62,251 bases of DNA from Hyphomonadaceae bacterium (GTDB lineage: Bacteria > Pseudomonadota > Alphaproteobacteria > Caulobacterales > Aquidulcibacteraceae): contig JAEUMT010000053.1 of the NCBI GenBank assembly GCA_016791365.1, positions 1 through 62,251 of the forward strand. The letters run 5' to 3'. This document shows, piece by piece, positions 37,073-45,188 of this stretch. Numbering within the stretch: position 1 is the stretch's first letter; each line of letters starts with the position of its first letter. Position numbers and translations under genes: made by a program. The notes below the pieces were generated by a model, which worked only from the letters and a program-made list of their open reading frames with translations, did not search any database and had not been told where the DNA came from.

Positions 37073-37084
37073 AGTGCTAGCACT
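37073..37084. promoter_or_regulatory. 12-bp perfect palindrome before the amine oxidase gene
   Basis: agtgctagcact is a perfect palindrome 26 nt before the GTG start at 37111, in an AT-richer stretch (37035-37085) that is the only promoter-like gap before the locus. Possible operator; no clear -35/-10 pair seen. Confidence 0.4.
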
Positions 37085-37110
37085 CGCTTTCGGTTACGCC
37101 GGGAGCAGCA

Positions 37111-38697
37111 GTGCTGGACGTCGCGATCATCGGTGGGGGCGTTGCGGGTTGCTATTGCGCCTACCGGCTCGCCGCGGAGCGAGGCGGGATCGCGCTTTTC
37201 GAAGGAAGCGGACGCATAGGCGGCCGGCTCTGGTCCGTGCCCGTGGCCGGCGCGGACGGTCCGGTCGCCGAGATCGGCGGCATGTTCTTTCGCCGCAATC
37301 AGCAGAACGTAAGCGCCCTGATCGAGCATCTGGGGCTCAAGCATGAGCCGGTGAACTTCAAACGATCCGGCCAGTTCGCACGCGGCACGTTTTTCGAGGA
37401 CGCTGATTTCACGTCAGACCGGCTGCCGTTCAAACTGGACGCGGGAGAGCGATCACCTGGTCCAAGCGCGCTTTTGATCCATACGCTCGAACAGATCGTT
37501 CCTGGCGCTGTCGAACTGTGGCCGATCAATCGAGAGAAGCCTGCTTCCGCGCAGGCGACGTTCGATCGGCTGCGCGCCGTTCGTCACCATGGGCGTCCGC
37601 TCCACGTCTATGGGCTCTGGAATGTCCTGGCGGATGTGATCAGCAACGAAGCCTATGCCTTGCTCACGGCTGTGTTGGGCAGCGTGTCGATGCTTCGCAA
37701 CGTCAATGCGTTCGATGGCGTTTGGAGCTTGCTGCACGAAGTGGGTGACGGCGCCGGCAGTGCGCTGTGCGGCGGATATCAGCAGCTGCCGATCGCGCTT
37801 CGCCTTGCCGCCGAGCGTGAAGGCGCCGCGACACATCTGAACCGCAAGCTCCTTGGCGTTTCACGTGCCGGCGGGCATTTCCGGCTGCGCTTTAGCGGTT
37901 CTGACGATGCAGACATTGAGATCGAAGCGCGCCAGGTCATCCTCGCCTTGCCGCAACTGCCGTTGCAGCACTTGGCGCTGAGCGACGATCTCTTCGTCGA
38001 TGCGCGTGTTTTCCGGCATGCGTTGGATCGCGCCGTGCTGCCGATGCGCTCGTGCAAGATTTTTCTTACCTATGATCAGGCCTGGTGGGGAGAGGGCGGC
38101 GCAGACGAGGTGTCCGCCACGTACGCCGATCTGCCGATGCAGCAATGCTATCGCTGGAGCAATTCGGGTGGCGGCAGTCCTGCGCTGCTGATGGCGGCTT
38201 ACGCGGACGATGTGGGCGCCACGTTCTGGGCGCCGTTGGCGCGACCGCGGCAGGATGTTGACGGCGCACACGATCTCGCCGCGTCGGCGGCCATGGTGGA
38301 AGCGGTGCAGCGGCAACTGACGAAGCTGCGCAAAGGCGATGCGCCGCCGACGCCGGCGGGCGCGCTCTATTTTGATTGGAGCGCAGCGCCTTTTGGCGCG
38401 GCGTGGCACGGCTGGGCGCCTCATTTCGAAAGTTGGAACATTCGGCCTTTTATGCGCCGGCCGAATCCAAGCCTCGACCTCTTCATATGCGGCGAGGCGT
38501 ATTCCCAGCGAAACGGCTGGGTCGAAGGCGCACTTAACTCAGCGGAGCTGGTTCTCGAACAGCTCGGTCTCACGCGGCCGAGCTGGATCAATGATCCTGA
38601 TTTTCAGTTCGAAGCCGGCGTTAGAGGAGTAGAAAATGACCACAGCAACACTTCGGATGTACAACGCTTTGGCGCAAGACATGGCGCTGCAGCGTAG
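37111..38697 (+). CDS. FAD-dependent amine oxidase of the borosin-like locus
   Basis: 528 aa, GTG start with GGGAG upstream. N-terminal dinucleotide fold I-I-G-G-G-V-A-G, then E-G-S-G-R-I-G-G-R-L as the flavin amine-oxidase fingerprint. The C-terminal F-I-C-G-E-A-Y-S-Q-R-N-G-W-V-E-G-A is the FAD-closing motif. Monoamine/L-amino-acid oxidase superfamily; substrate unknown. The last ~20 codons overlap the peptide gene in another frame, so the two are translationally linked. The position suggests that it modifies the peptide or an amine derived from it; that is inference. Confidence 0.85.
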   Translation: MLDVAIIGGGVAGCYCAYRLAAERGGIALFEGSGRIGGRLWSVPVAGADGPVAEIGGMFFRRNQQNVSALIEHLGLKHEPVNFKRSGQFARGTFFEDADFTSDRLPFKLDAGERSPGPSALLIHTLEQIVPGAVELWPINREKPASAQATFDRLRAVRHHGRPLHVYGLWNVLADVISNEAYALLTAVLGSVSMLRNVNAFDGVWSLLHEVGDGAGSALCGGYQQLPIALRLAAEREGAATHLNRKLLGVSRAGGHFRLRFSGSDDADIEIEARQVILALPQLPLQHLALSDDLFVDARVFRHALDRAVLPMRSCKIFLTYDQAWWGEGGADEVSATYADLPMQQCYRWSNSGGGSPALLMAAYADDVGATFWAPLARPRQDVDGAHDLAASAAMVEAVQRQLTKLRKGDAPPTPAGALYFDWSAAPFGAAWHGWAPHFESWNIRPFMRRPNPSLDLFICGEAYSQRNGWVEGALNSAELVLEQLGLTRPSWINDPDFQFEAGVRGVENDHSNTSDVQRFGARHGAAA

Positions 38698-38860
38698 CTT
38701 CTCCCTGGACAAGGAAAGCATCATGCGTGCGTTCGGCCTCACCGGCGCAGAGCGCGAAGCCGTGAAGACCGCTCAGGACCGCGAGATCAAGAAGATGCTG
38801 GGCAAGCCGCAAGTGTCGTGCTTTCTCCTCGGGCTGACGAGAACTTCTGTCAGCGAGTAA
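38636..38860 (+). CDS. putative split-borosin precursor peptide
   Basis: 74 aa. ATG at 38636 has a near-ideal AGAGGAG six bases upstream, inside the 3' end of the oxidase gene. Residues ~8-56 are helical with Y-N-A-L-A-Q-D, E-S-I-M-R-A-F-G-L-T and A-E-R-E-A-V. This is the LigA-like fold and spacing of the borosin-binding domain of bacterial precursors such as SonA (comparison from memory). Residues ~58-74 (P-Q-V-S-C-F-L-L-G-L-T-R-T) are a short hydrophobic then polar tail, the expected core to be N-methylated. The methyltransferase gene is 2.8 kb downstream on the same strand. Alternative: a stand-alone LigA-like protein. Confidence 0.78.
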   Translation: MTTATLRMYNALAQDMALQRSFSLDKESIMRAFGLTGAEREAVKTAQDREIKKMLGKPQVSCFLLGLTRTSVSE

Positions 38861-38878
38861 GCGCTAGTCCCAACCGGC

Positions 38879-38896
38879 GGCCTCTCGCGGGAGGCC
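38879..38896 (+). promoter_or_regulatory. hairpin covering the Shine-Dalgarno of the large regulator gene
   Basis: ggcctc (38879-38884) pairs with gaggcc (38891-38896), the latter containing the GGGAGG that serves the ATG at 38900. It lies between the precursor and regulator genes, so it could lower translation of the regulator or stabilise a short precursor transcript. Confidence 0.5.
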
Positions 38897-38899
38897 AAG

Positions 38900-41656
38900 A
38901 TGCATTCTCAAGGGCCGCCGGTCGGGTATCTCCTCGCTGACATCGAAGCGAGCACGGAGCGCTGGGAGCGAAGTCCGGCGCAGATGCAGGTCGCGGTCGC
39001 GCGCCTCGATGTCCTTATTGAAGATGTTGTCTCCCGGAACGGCGGCAAAATCCAAGACCGTTCAGGCGATGGCGTCTTTGCGTTGTTTACAACCGGCAAT
39101 CCTTTGCAATGCGCGCTCGACATGCAGCTTGAAATGCAGCGCACCGATTGGAGCGCCGTCGGAGGGTTGGACCTCCGCATCGGCGTTCACGCGAGCATCA
39201 ACAGTGCGCCAGGGCAACTTGACCGCGCGGCTGTGAATCGCGGTGCGCGCATCATGGCAAGCGGATGGGGTGGCCAGATCGTTGTCAGCCGCGACGCGGC
39301 CCGGCTTTACAAAGCTCCGCGCGGCGCGACGCTCACCGATCTGGGTCTTTGCCGATTTAAGGGCGTTGGTGAGGCGATACACCTGGCGTCGCTGGGACAT
39401 CCAGAGCTTGTGCGCTCTGAGTTTCCGCCTCCGCGTTCGCTGCAGTTCAACGGCAACGCCATCGACGCGTTGGCGATCCCGATGTTCGGGCGCCAAGCCG
39501 AACTCGGCGATATCCTGCACAAGCTAAAGCAGGTTCGCCAGCTGACGATTACGGGTCCCGGCGGCAACGGCAAGACCCGCCTTGCGTTGCAGGTCGGCGC
39601 CGAAATCACCGCACGCCAGCCGGTTTGCTTTACCTCGTTGGCGGGCATGTCGCGCGACACTGACTTGCCCTCTGTAATTGCCGCGGCGCTGCGGTTGGAG
39701 AGCGTGGCCGGCCGCAGCCTCGAAGAGCACTTGATCGATTACCTGCGCGACAAGCAGATGCTGATCGTGCTCGACAACGCAGAGATTGTCGCGGGACGGG
39801 CGGCTTTCATCGACACGCTGATCGGTTCATGCCCGCAGCTGGGGGTGTTGGCGACCAGCCGCGAGCCGTTGGGCGTTGAAAACGAGCTTATTGTGCGTTT
39901 GCCGGGCATCGATCTCTTGGATGCCAACGGACAAATCAGCAAATCGTCACCCGCGGTTCAGTTGTTTGTTCACGAGGCGAAGCTGAAGGATCCGGCTTTT
40001 GAGTTGGCGGATCAGGACCTGGCCTGCTTCGAAGAAATTTACGCCGCGGTGCACGGGTCGCCGCTTGCCTTGCGGCTGATTGCGCAATGGACCAGCCTGC
40101 TCTCGCTCGGTGAAATTCTGGAGCGCCTGCATGAAAGCCTGGCTTTTCTCTCCGATCCGAGCGTCGCGCAGCCTGGTCAGAACCTTCGTGGTGTGTTCGA
40201 GGGCTCCTGGACGTTGCTGAGCCAGCAACAGCAAGCGACTCTGGCGAAGCTTTCGGTTTTTGTTAAAGCGTTCGATTTGACGGCGGCCGCTCATGTGACG
40301 GGCGCTGATCTTGCCGATTTCCTGACACTGGAGCGCAAGGGACTTATCGTCCGCGCCGCCAATGGCCGCTTCGCGATGCATGCCTTGGTGCGCGACTACG
40401 CCGCCGAGCGGCTGGAGGCCAATTCCGCGCAAGCCAAAGCAGCGCTTCGGCAGCATGCCACCTATTATTTGGAGGCCGTCCGCGCCTGCATGGAGGGGAC
40501 GCAACTTCCTTCGCGCGGCGCGGCGAGCGAACAATTGCGCCAGGACATCGCTGAAATCCGGGCAGCCTGGGTGCGGGCAATTGGGTTCAAAGCAAAGGCG
40601 CTGCTTCAAAACGCCATCGAGCCTTTGTGCTACTTTCTCTACACGCGCTCGATGTTCCGCGACGCCGTGGATATCTTCGGCGTCGACATCGCGAACGACG
40701 GGCTCCGGCGCCATGCGGCCGCGATCCGCGCCAACTTCCTGGTCCACCAGGGTGATGCGGAAGGCAGCGCCGCCGCGGCGTCGAGCGCCCTCGCCGGACC
40801 GGGCGCTTCGCAGCTAGCGAAGGCGCATGCCAATCAGGCTCTTGGAAATCTCGCGCATATGCGCGGCGAGTTTAAGCAGGCCCACACGCACTACATGCGT
40901 GCTGCGGCCATTCGCGAGAAGGTCGGCGATCTCAGGGGCTTTGCCTACGCGAGTATCGCGTTGGGCGCATTGCATCTGTTGTTCGAACGCGTTGAGACGG
41001 CGCGTGAGCATATCAAGTCCGGATATCGCATCGCGCGCCAGGTCGGCGATCCTTTCGGCATGATGGTGTCGCACCTCTATGCGGGCGATCTCGCCGCCGC
41101 CGAAAACCGCTTGGAGGACGCCATGAGCAATTACGAAATGGGCCTTGGTGTCGAGGATTCGACCTCAAACACGCAATTTCGGGCCATGTTTGCGCGTCGA
41201 CTTGGGGCGCTGTTCGCTTTGAAGGGCGATGCGGCCGGCGCCCTGGCGCACCATCAGCAGGCGCATGATCTCTCCCGCGACGTCGGCGATCAGCGCACGC
41301 GCGCTCATGCGCTGATCGAGATGGGCAATGACCTCAGATTGATGGGCGATCTGCCAAATGCGCGGATGGCGGTGGTGCGCGGCATACGCCTGAGCATGAA
41401 CCTTGGCATGCAACCGGCGTTGCGGCGCGGCTTGCTTGAGTTGGCCTATATCGATCTAGCGCTGGGCAATGTGGAGGCGGTTCATCGCTCAGTGCGGGCT
41501 TTGGAGCGCGCCGATCTTGGCGATCTCCGGTCATCTTACGATGCGCTGGTGACGCAGCTGAAAGGCGGGCGCCCGGCGAACATGGCGCCGGTGACGGTGC
41601 AGGATCTGCTCAGCGAACTCGTGGCCGAAGCGGAAGTGGATACGCTCAAATTGTGA
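38900..41656 (+). CDS. class III cyclase-like/STAND ATPase/TPR signalling protein
   Basis: 918 aa. Residues 1-175: adenylate/guanylate cyclase homology domain; the two metal Asp are present (L-L-A-D-I-E-A-S-T and R-S-G-D-G-V-F-A). Residues ~195-460: STAND NTPase with Walker A G-P-G-G-N-G-K-T and Walker B M-L-I-V-L-D-N-A-E, then T-S-R-E-P-L-G-V as sensor. From ~560 to ~880: TPR-like helical repeats (A-L-G-N-L-A-H-M-R-G-E-F, A-L-I-E-M-G-N-D-L). No HTH seen. Such proteins couple a ligand to ATPase-driven signalling. Its stop overlaps an alternative GTG start of the methyltransferase gene, so it belongs to the same operon. Confidence 0.85.
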   Translation: MHSQGPPVGYLLADIEASTERWERSPAQMQVAVARLDVLIEDVVSRNGGKIQDRSGDGVFALFTTGNPLQCALDMQLEMQRTDWSAVGGLDLRIGVHASINSAPGQLDRAAVNRGARIMASGWGGQIVVSRDAARLYKAPRGATLTDLGLCRFKGVGEAIHLASLGHPELVRSEFPPPRSLQFNGNAIDALAIPMFGRQAELGDILHKLKQVRQLTITGPGGNGKTRLALQVGAEITARQPVCFTSLAGMSRDTDLPSVIAAALRLESVAGRSLEEHLIDYLRDKQMLIVLDNAEIVAGRAAFIDTLIGSCPQLGVLATSREPLGVENELIVRLPGIDLLDANGQISKSSPAVQLFVHEAKLKDPAFELADQDLACFEEIYAAVHGSPLALRLIAQWTSLLSLGEILERLHESLAFLSDPSVAQPGQNLRGVFEGSWTLLSQQQQATLAKLSVFVKAFDLTAAAHVTGADLADFLTLERKGLIVRAANGRFAMHALVRDYAAERLEANSAQAKAALRQHATYYLEAVRACMEGTQLPSRGAASEQLRQDIAEIRAAWVRAIGFKAKALLQNAIEPLCYFLYTRSMFRDAVDIFGVDIANDGLRRHAAAIRANFLVHQGDAEGSAAAASSALAGPGASQLAKAHANQALGNLAHMRGEFKQAHTHYMRAAAIREKVGDLRGFAYASIALGALHLLFERVETAREHIKSGYRIARQVGDPFGMMVSHLYAGDLAAAENRLEDAMSNYEMGLGVEDSTSNTQFRAMFARRLGALFALKGDAAGALAHHQQAHDLSRDVGDQRTRAHALIEMGNDLRLMGDLPNARMAVVRGIRLSMNLGMQPALRRGLLELAYIDLALGNVEAVHRSVRALERADLGDLRSSYDALVTQLKGGRPANMAPVTVQDLLSELVAEAEVDTLKL

Positions 41657-41664
41657 GGTTCGGT

Positions 41665-42447
41665 ATGGCGCGTGGAAGTCTGATTGTTGTCGGCACGGGC
41701 ATCAGAATTGGCAATCAGTGCACGATCGAAGCGAAGCATCATATCGTCACCGCTGATGTTGTGTTTGAGGTTGTAGGCGATGAGCTGGCGCAGGAGTTTC
41801 TGCGATCGCTCAATGAGAACGTCGTGTCCCTCCAGCACCTCTATGGCGGCGGCCGTGCGCGGAGCGACACGTACAAGGCGATGATCGAGATCATCCTTAG
41901 CGCCGTTCGGGAGGGTAAGCGCGTGTGCGCGGCGTTTTACGGACACCCTGGCGTGTATGTGTATCCGTCTCACGAGAGCGTGCGTCGCGCGCGCGAAGAG
42001 GGATACGAGGCCGAGATGCTGCCGGCGGTGTCCGCCGACGCATGTGTGTTCGCCGATCTTGGCTTTGATCCTGGCTGGCTCGGCTGCCAGAGTTTCGAGG
42101 CGACGGACTTTGTGATCAACGCGCGAAAGTTCGATCCGACGGCGGTGCTGATACTGTGGCAGATTGCGCTGGTGGGAGATCGCAGCCTGCGTGTGTTCAG
42201 TTCCGATCCGCGCCGCATTCGGTTGTTGGCCGAGGTGCTGATGGAGCACTACCCGCCCGATCATCCGGTCACCGTCTATTGCGCGGCGACATTGCCCATG
42301 GGCCACGCCGATGTGCAAACACTGCCGCTGTCGCGATTGGATGAGGCTGTCATCACGCAGGAATCGACTTTGGTCGTGCCGCCGTACGGCGAGGCCAGGC
42401 CATCGGCCGATCGCCTTGCTCTGATGGAAGCGCGGCTGGGCGCCTGA
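41665..42447 (+). CDS. borosin-type peptide backbone alpha-N-methyltransferase (SonM/OphMA-like)
   Basis: 260 aa from ATG at 41665, with GAGG seven bases upstream; a GTG at 41653 overlapping the previous stop is possible. Tetrapyrrole-methylase fold: V-V-G-T-G-I-R-I-G for SAM, F-Y-G-H-P-G-V-Y-V-Y-P-S-H, and M-L-P-A-V-S-A-D-A-C-V-F-A-D-L-G. The last two are strongly conserved in borosin methyltransferases. Tyr60, Arg66 and Tyr70 line up, from memory, with the catalytic Tyr-Arg-Tyr set of SonM. The enzyme N-methylates backbone amides of a separate precursor; the likely substrate is the 74-aa peptide encoded at 38636. Confidence 0.9.
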   Translation: MARGSLIVVGTGIRIGNQCTIEAKHHIVTADVVFEVVGDELAQEFLRSLNENVVSLQHLYGGGRARSDTYKAMIEIILSAVREGKRVCAAFYGHPGVYVYPSHESVRRAREEGYEAEMLPAVSADACVFADLGFDPGWLGCQSFEATDFVINARKFDPTAVLILWQIALVGDRSLRVFSSDPRRIRLLAEVLMEHYPPDHPVTVYCAATLPMGHADVQTLPLSRLDEAVITQESTLVVPPYGEARPSADRLALMEARLGA

Positions 42448-42450
42448 AGG

Positions 42451-42537
42451 TGGTGCGAGCGGCGGGAGTTGAACCCGCATAGCCTTGCGGCCTACGGATT
42501 TTAAGTCCGCTGCGTCTACCAGTTTCGCCACGCTCGC
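42451..42537 (-). tRNA. tRNA-Leu (anticodon TAA)
   Basis: The minus strand folds as a class II tRNA: acceptor gcgagcg / cgctcgc, discriminator A, encoded CCA, TAA in the anticodon loop, a long variable arm (gccgcaaggc) and gttcaactc in the T arm. Its 3' end lies 3 nt from the methyltransferase stop. tRNA 3' ends are common insertion points for mobile DNA, but no att repeat was found. Confidence 0.96.
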
Positions 42538-42727
42538 GCCGTTGAAATAAAGGATTTTTCCGGATTCGCTGCAACGGCGAAGTGAGAACGAAGGGCGAAA
42601 AAGGGATGCGTCGGGACGGATAATCCCGAAATCGGGCCTGCGAGTTCGCGCTTCCGAAGAGCGCACAGAATTGGAACTTTCCCCGACTTCGAGCGTTGGA
42701 ACCCCGGTCGAAGTTCGGGGGAATTTC

Positions 42728-44647
42728 ATGGAAAGTGGACGGCGCTCTGGCCTCATCGCCGGGTCGGCAGCGGTGCTGGCTGGGGTCTTGCTTGCCGGCG
42801 CGGCCATGCCCGCGGAGGCGCAAACCCAGTCCAACGACGCGCTGGAAACGGAATTGGACGCGCTCTCACTTGAGCAATTGAGCGAAGTCGAGGTGACCTC
42901 GGTCTCCGGCAGCGCCCAACCCGTGGGGGAGGCGCCCGCCGCGATCTACGTCATCACCTCCGACGACATCGAGCGTGGCGGAATCCGCAGCATTCCCGGC
43001 GCCCTTCGTCTCGCCCCCAATCTGCAAGTTGCACGGATCGACGCTTCCACATTCGGGGTCACCGCGCGGGGCTTCAACCAATCAAGCGGCACGGCGAACA
43101 AGTTGCTCGTCCTGATGGACGGCCGCATCGTTTACACACCGTTGTTCTCCGGCGTGTTCTGGGACGAGCAGAACGCGATCATGGAAGACCTTGATCGCAT
43201 CGAGGTGGTGAGCGGACCGGGCGGGAGTTTGTGGGGATCGAACGCCGTGAACGGCGTCATCAACATCGTGTCCCGAAACGCGCACGAGACCCAAGGGTTG
43301 CTTGTGACCGGCGGCGCCAGCGACGCAGCGCAAGCTTTGGGGGTTCGCTATGGCGCGCGCTTCGGCGATGCCGGAGCGGTTCGCGTATATGGGCTTGGTC
43401 TGCGGCGGGCGGTGAATGAGCCGGCCGAGTGGCGCAACATGCAGGCGGGGTTCAGGGCAGACTGGGGCGACGCGCGTGATGCGCTCACGCTGCAGGGCGA
43501 TGTTTACACCGGCGATCAAGATCAGTTGCCCGGGCAATTCTCCGACACGACAATCAGCGGCGGCAACATTCTCGGGCGGTGGACGCGACGCTTCAGCGAT
43601 GCTTCCGCGTTTCAAGTACAGGCGTACGTCGACCGCACGCAGCGTCATATCTCCAGCGGCATTCGCGCCGACGTCGACGCCGCAGCGATCGACGCTCAGT
43701 ACAATTTCTCACTGGGCTCGGCGCACCAGATTGTCCTCGGCGCCGGCGCGCGCGTGACCAGTGATACGTTCACGCCGGGCCCAGGGACGGTGTTTCTCGA
43801 TCCGGACTCGCGAACGCTGCAGACTTACAACGTATTCGCGCAAGACACGGTGACGCTGTCGCCGTCGCTGGAGCTGATCGCGGGCTTGAAGCTCGAAAAC
43901 AATTCGTATTCCGGGCTTGAGTATATGCCGAGCGCCCGATTGGCCTGGCGGCCAGATCCTAACGCGCTCGTATGGGCGGCCGTGTCGCGTGCCGTGCGCA
44001 CGCCATCGCGCTTCGATAAAGACCTCATCAACGGAGTGACGTTTACGGGCGGGCCGGACTTCACATCGGAAGAAGTCGTCGCTTACGAGCTTGGTTATCG
44101 CGCCCAGCCCGATGATCGTTTCTGGTACTCGATCTCGGCCTATTACAACGTTTATGACGATCTTCGCACGGTTGAAGGCACGACGGCGTTTGTGTTTCCG
44201 CTTCAAGTGCGCAACGGCATGCATGGCGAGACGTACGGCATCGAGGCATGGGGAAGCTACGCCGTGACCGATTGGTGGCGTTTGAATGCCGGGCTGTGGC
44301 TGCTGGAGAAGGATTTGGCGCTCGACGCTGGTAGCACGGATGTGTTTGGCGTTGGCTTCGCCGGCAACGATCCGGATGTGCAGGCGTCGCTGCGTTCGCT
44401 CATGGATTTCGGCGAACGGACGCAGTTCGATCTCGCAATTCGTTACGTGGGCGACCTGCCCAGCCCGAGCGTGCCGTCCTATGTCGGCGTGGACGCCCGC
44501 ATCGGATATCGTGTGACGGATCGCTTGGAGCTATCGATCGCGGGCTACAATCTGCTGGATGAGGGGCACGTCGAATTTATCAATCCGTCTTTGCCGCCGC
44601 GAGAAACGTCACGATCATTCTTCATAAGCGCCCGCTGGAGGTCGTAA
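42728..44647 (+). CDS. TonB-dependent receptor of a receptor/YfiR/kinase operon
   Basis: 639 aa from ATG at 42728. Signal peptide to A-E-A-Q, then L-S-L-E-Q-L-S-E-V-E-V-T-S-V-S, the start typical of the receptor branch that travels with YfiR genes. Plug with V-S-G-P-G-G-S-L-W-G-S-N-A-V-N-G-V-I-N-I and a barrel ending in F-F-I-S-A-R-W. Likely a sensor-transporter for a small ligand. Followed after one base by the YfiR-like gene. Confidence 0.92.
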   Translation: MESGRRSGLIAGSAAVLAGVLLAGAAMPAEAQTQSNDALETELDALSLEQLSEVEVTSVSGSAQPVGEAPAAIYVITSDDIERGGIRSIPGALRLAPNLQVARIDASTFGVTARGFNQSSGTANKLLVLMDGRIVYTPLFSGVFWDEQNAIMEDLDRIEVVSGPGGSLWGSNAVNGVINIVSRNAHETQGLLVTGGASDAAQALGVRYGARFGDAGAVRVYGLGLRRAVNEPAEWRNMQAGFRADWGDARDALTLQGDVYTGDQDQLPGQFSDTTISGGNILGRWTRRFSDASAFQVQAYVDRTQRHISSGIRADVDAAAIDAQYNFSLGSAHQIVLGAGARVTSDTFTPGPGTVFLDPDSRTLQTYNVFAQDTVTLSPSLELIAGLKLENNSYSGLEYMPSARLAWRPDPNALVWAAVSRAVRTPSRFDKDLINGVTFTGGPDFTSEEVVAYELGYRAQPDDRFWYSISAYYNVYDDLRTVEGTTAFVFPLQVRNGMHGETYGIEAWGSYAVTDWWRLNAGLWLLEKDLALDAGSTDVFGVGFAGNDPDVQASLRSLMDFGERTQFDLAIRYVGDLPSPSVPSYVGVDARIGYRVTDRLELSIAGYNLLDEGHVEFINPSLPPRETSRSFFISARWRS

Positions 44648-44648
44648 C

Positions 44649-45188
44649 GTGCGACTGGCGTCCGCCATCGCTATGCTTGTGACGGCGGCGCTGATGGGCG
44701 CCGCGCCCCCGGCGCGTGCGCAGACTTCCGAAGAATCCGTGAAGGCCACTTTCGTCTCGCGCTTCATCTCGTTTGTGACGTGGCCGCCAATTGAAGGCGA
44801 TGCGGCCAACGCCCCGGTCACTCTCTGTGTGATTGGCGCGGAGCCATTTGCCAACGAACTGGAGCGGGTGGTTTCCGATCAACGCATAAATGGCAGGCCG
44901 TTCGATGTCCGCCGTATCGCCGAACCTGCCTCCGCCGCGCGATGCAACGCCGTTTATGTCGTCGGCGCGCGCGTTGAAGACACCTTGCGCGCGGTGCGTG
45001 GCCGTCCGGTGCTGACCATAACGGACGGCGCCGCGGGGGACGACGCGCGCGGGATCATTCACTTCGTCATTGTCGACCGTCGCGTTCGCTTTCACATTGA
45101 CGATGCACGCGCGGCCGAGGGCGGGCTGTTCATGAGCTCGCGGCTTCTGTCGCTTGGTGTCTCCGTGCGCCGTAGGCCTGCCTCATGA
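44649..45188 (+). CDS. YfiR/DUF4154 periplasmic protein
   Basis: 179 aa, GTG start one base after the receptor stop. Sec signal peptide ending near A-R-A-Q. Core: V-K-A-T-F-V-S-R-F-I-S-F-V-T-W-P, V-T-L-C-V-I-G, then R-C-N-A-V-Y-V-V and the final G-G-L-F-M-S-S-R-L-L-S-L, as in the YfiR family. YfiR in Pseudomonas inhibits a membrane cyclase (YfiN) through its periplasmic domain; here the partner is probably the CHASE8-type kinase encoded next, which overlaps by ATGA. Confidence 0.9.
   Translation: MRLASAIAMLVTAALMGAAPPARAQTSEESVKATFVSRFISFVTWPPIEGDAANAPVTLCVIGAEPFANELERVVSDQRINGRPFDVRRIAEPASAARCNAVYVVGARVEDTLRAVRGRPVLTITDGAAGDDARGIIHFVIVDRRVRFHIDDARAAEGGLFMSSRLLSLGVSVRRRPAS

Noticed and set aside
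42451-42727. att site or integrase next to tRNA-Leu
   Set aside because: No direct repeat of the tRNA 3' end and no integrase gene could be found in the window.
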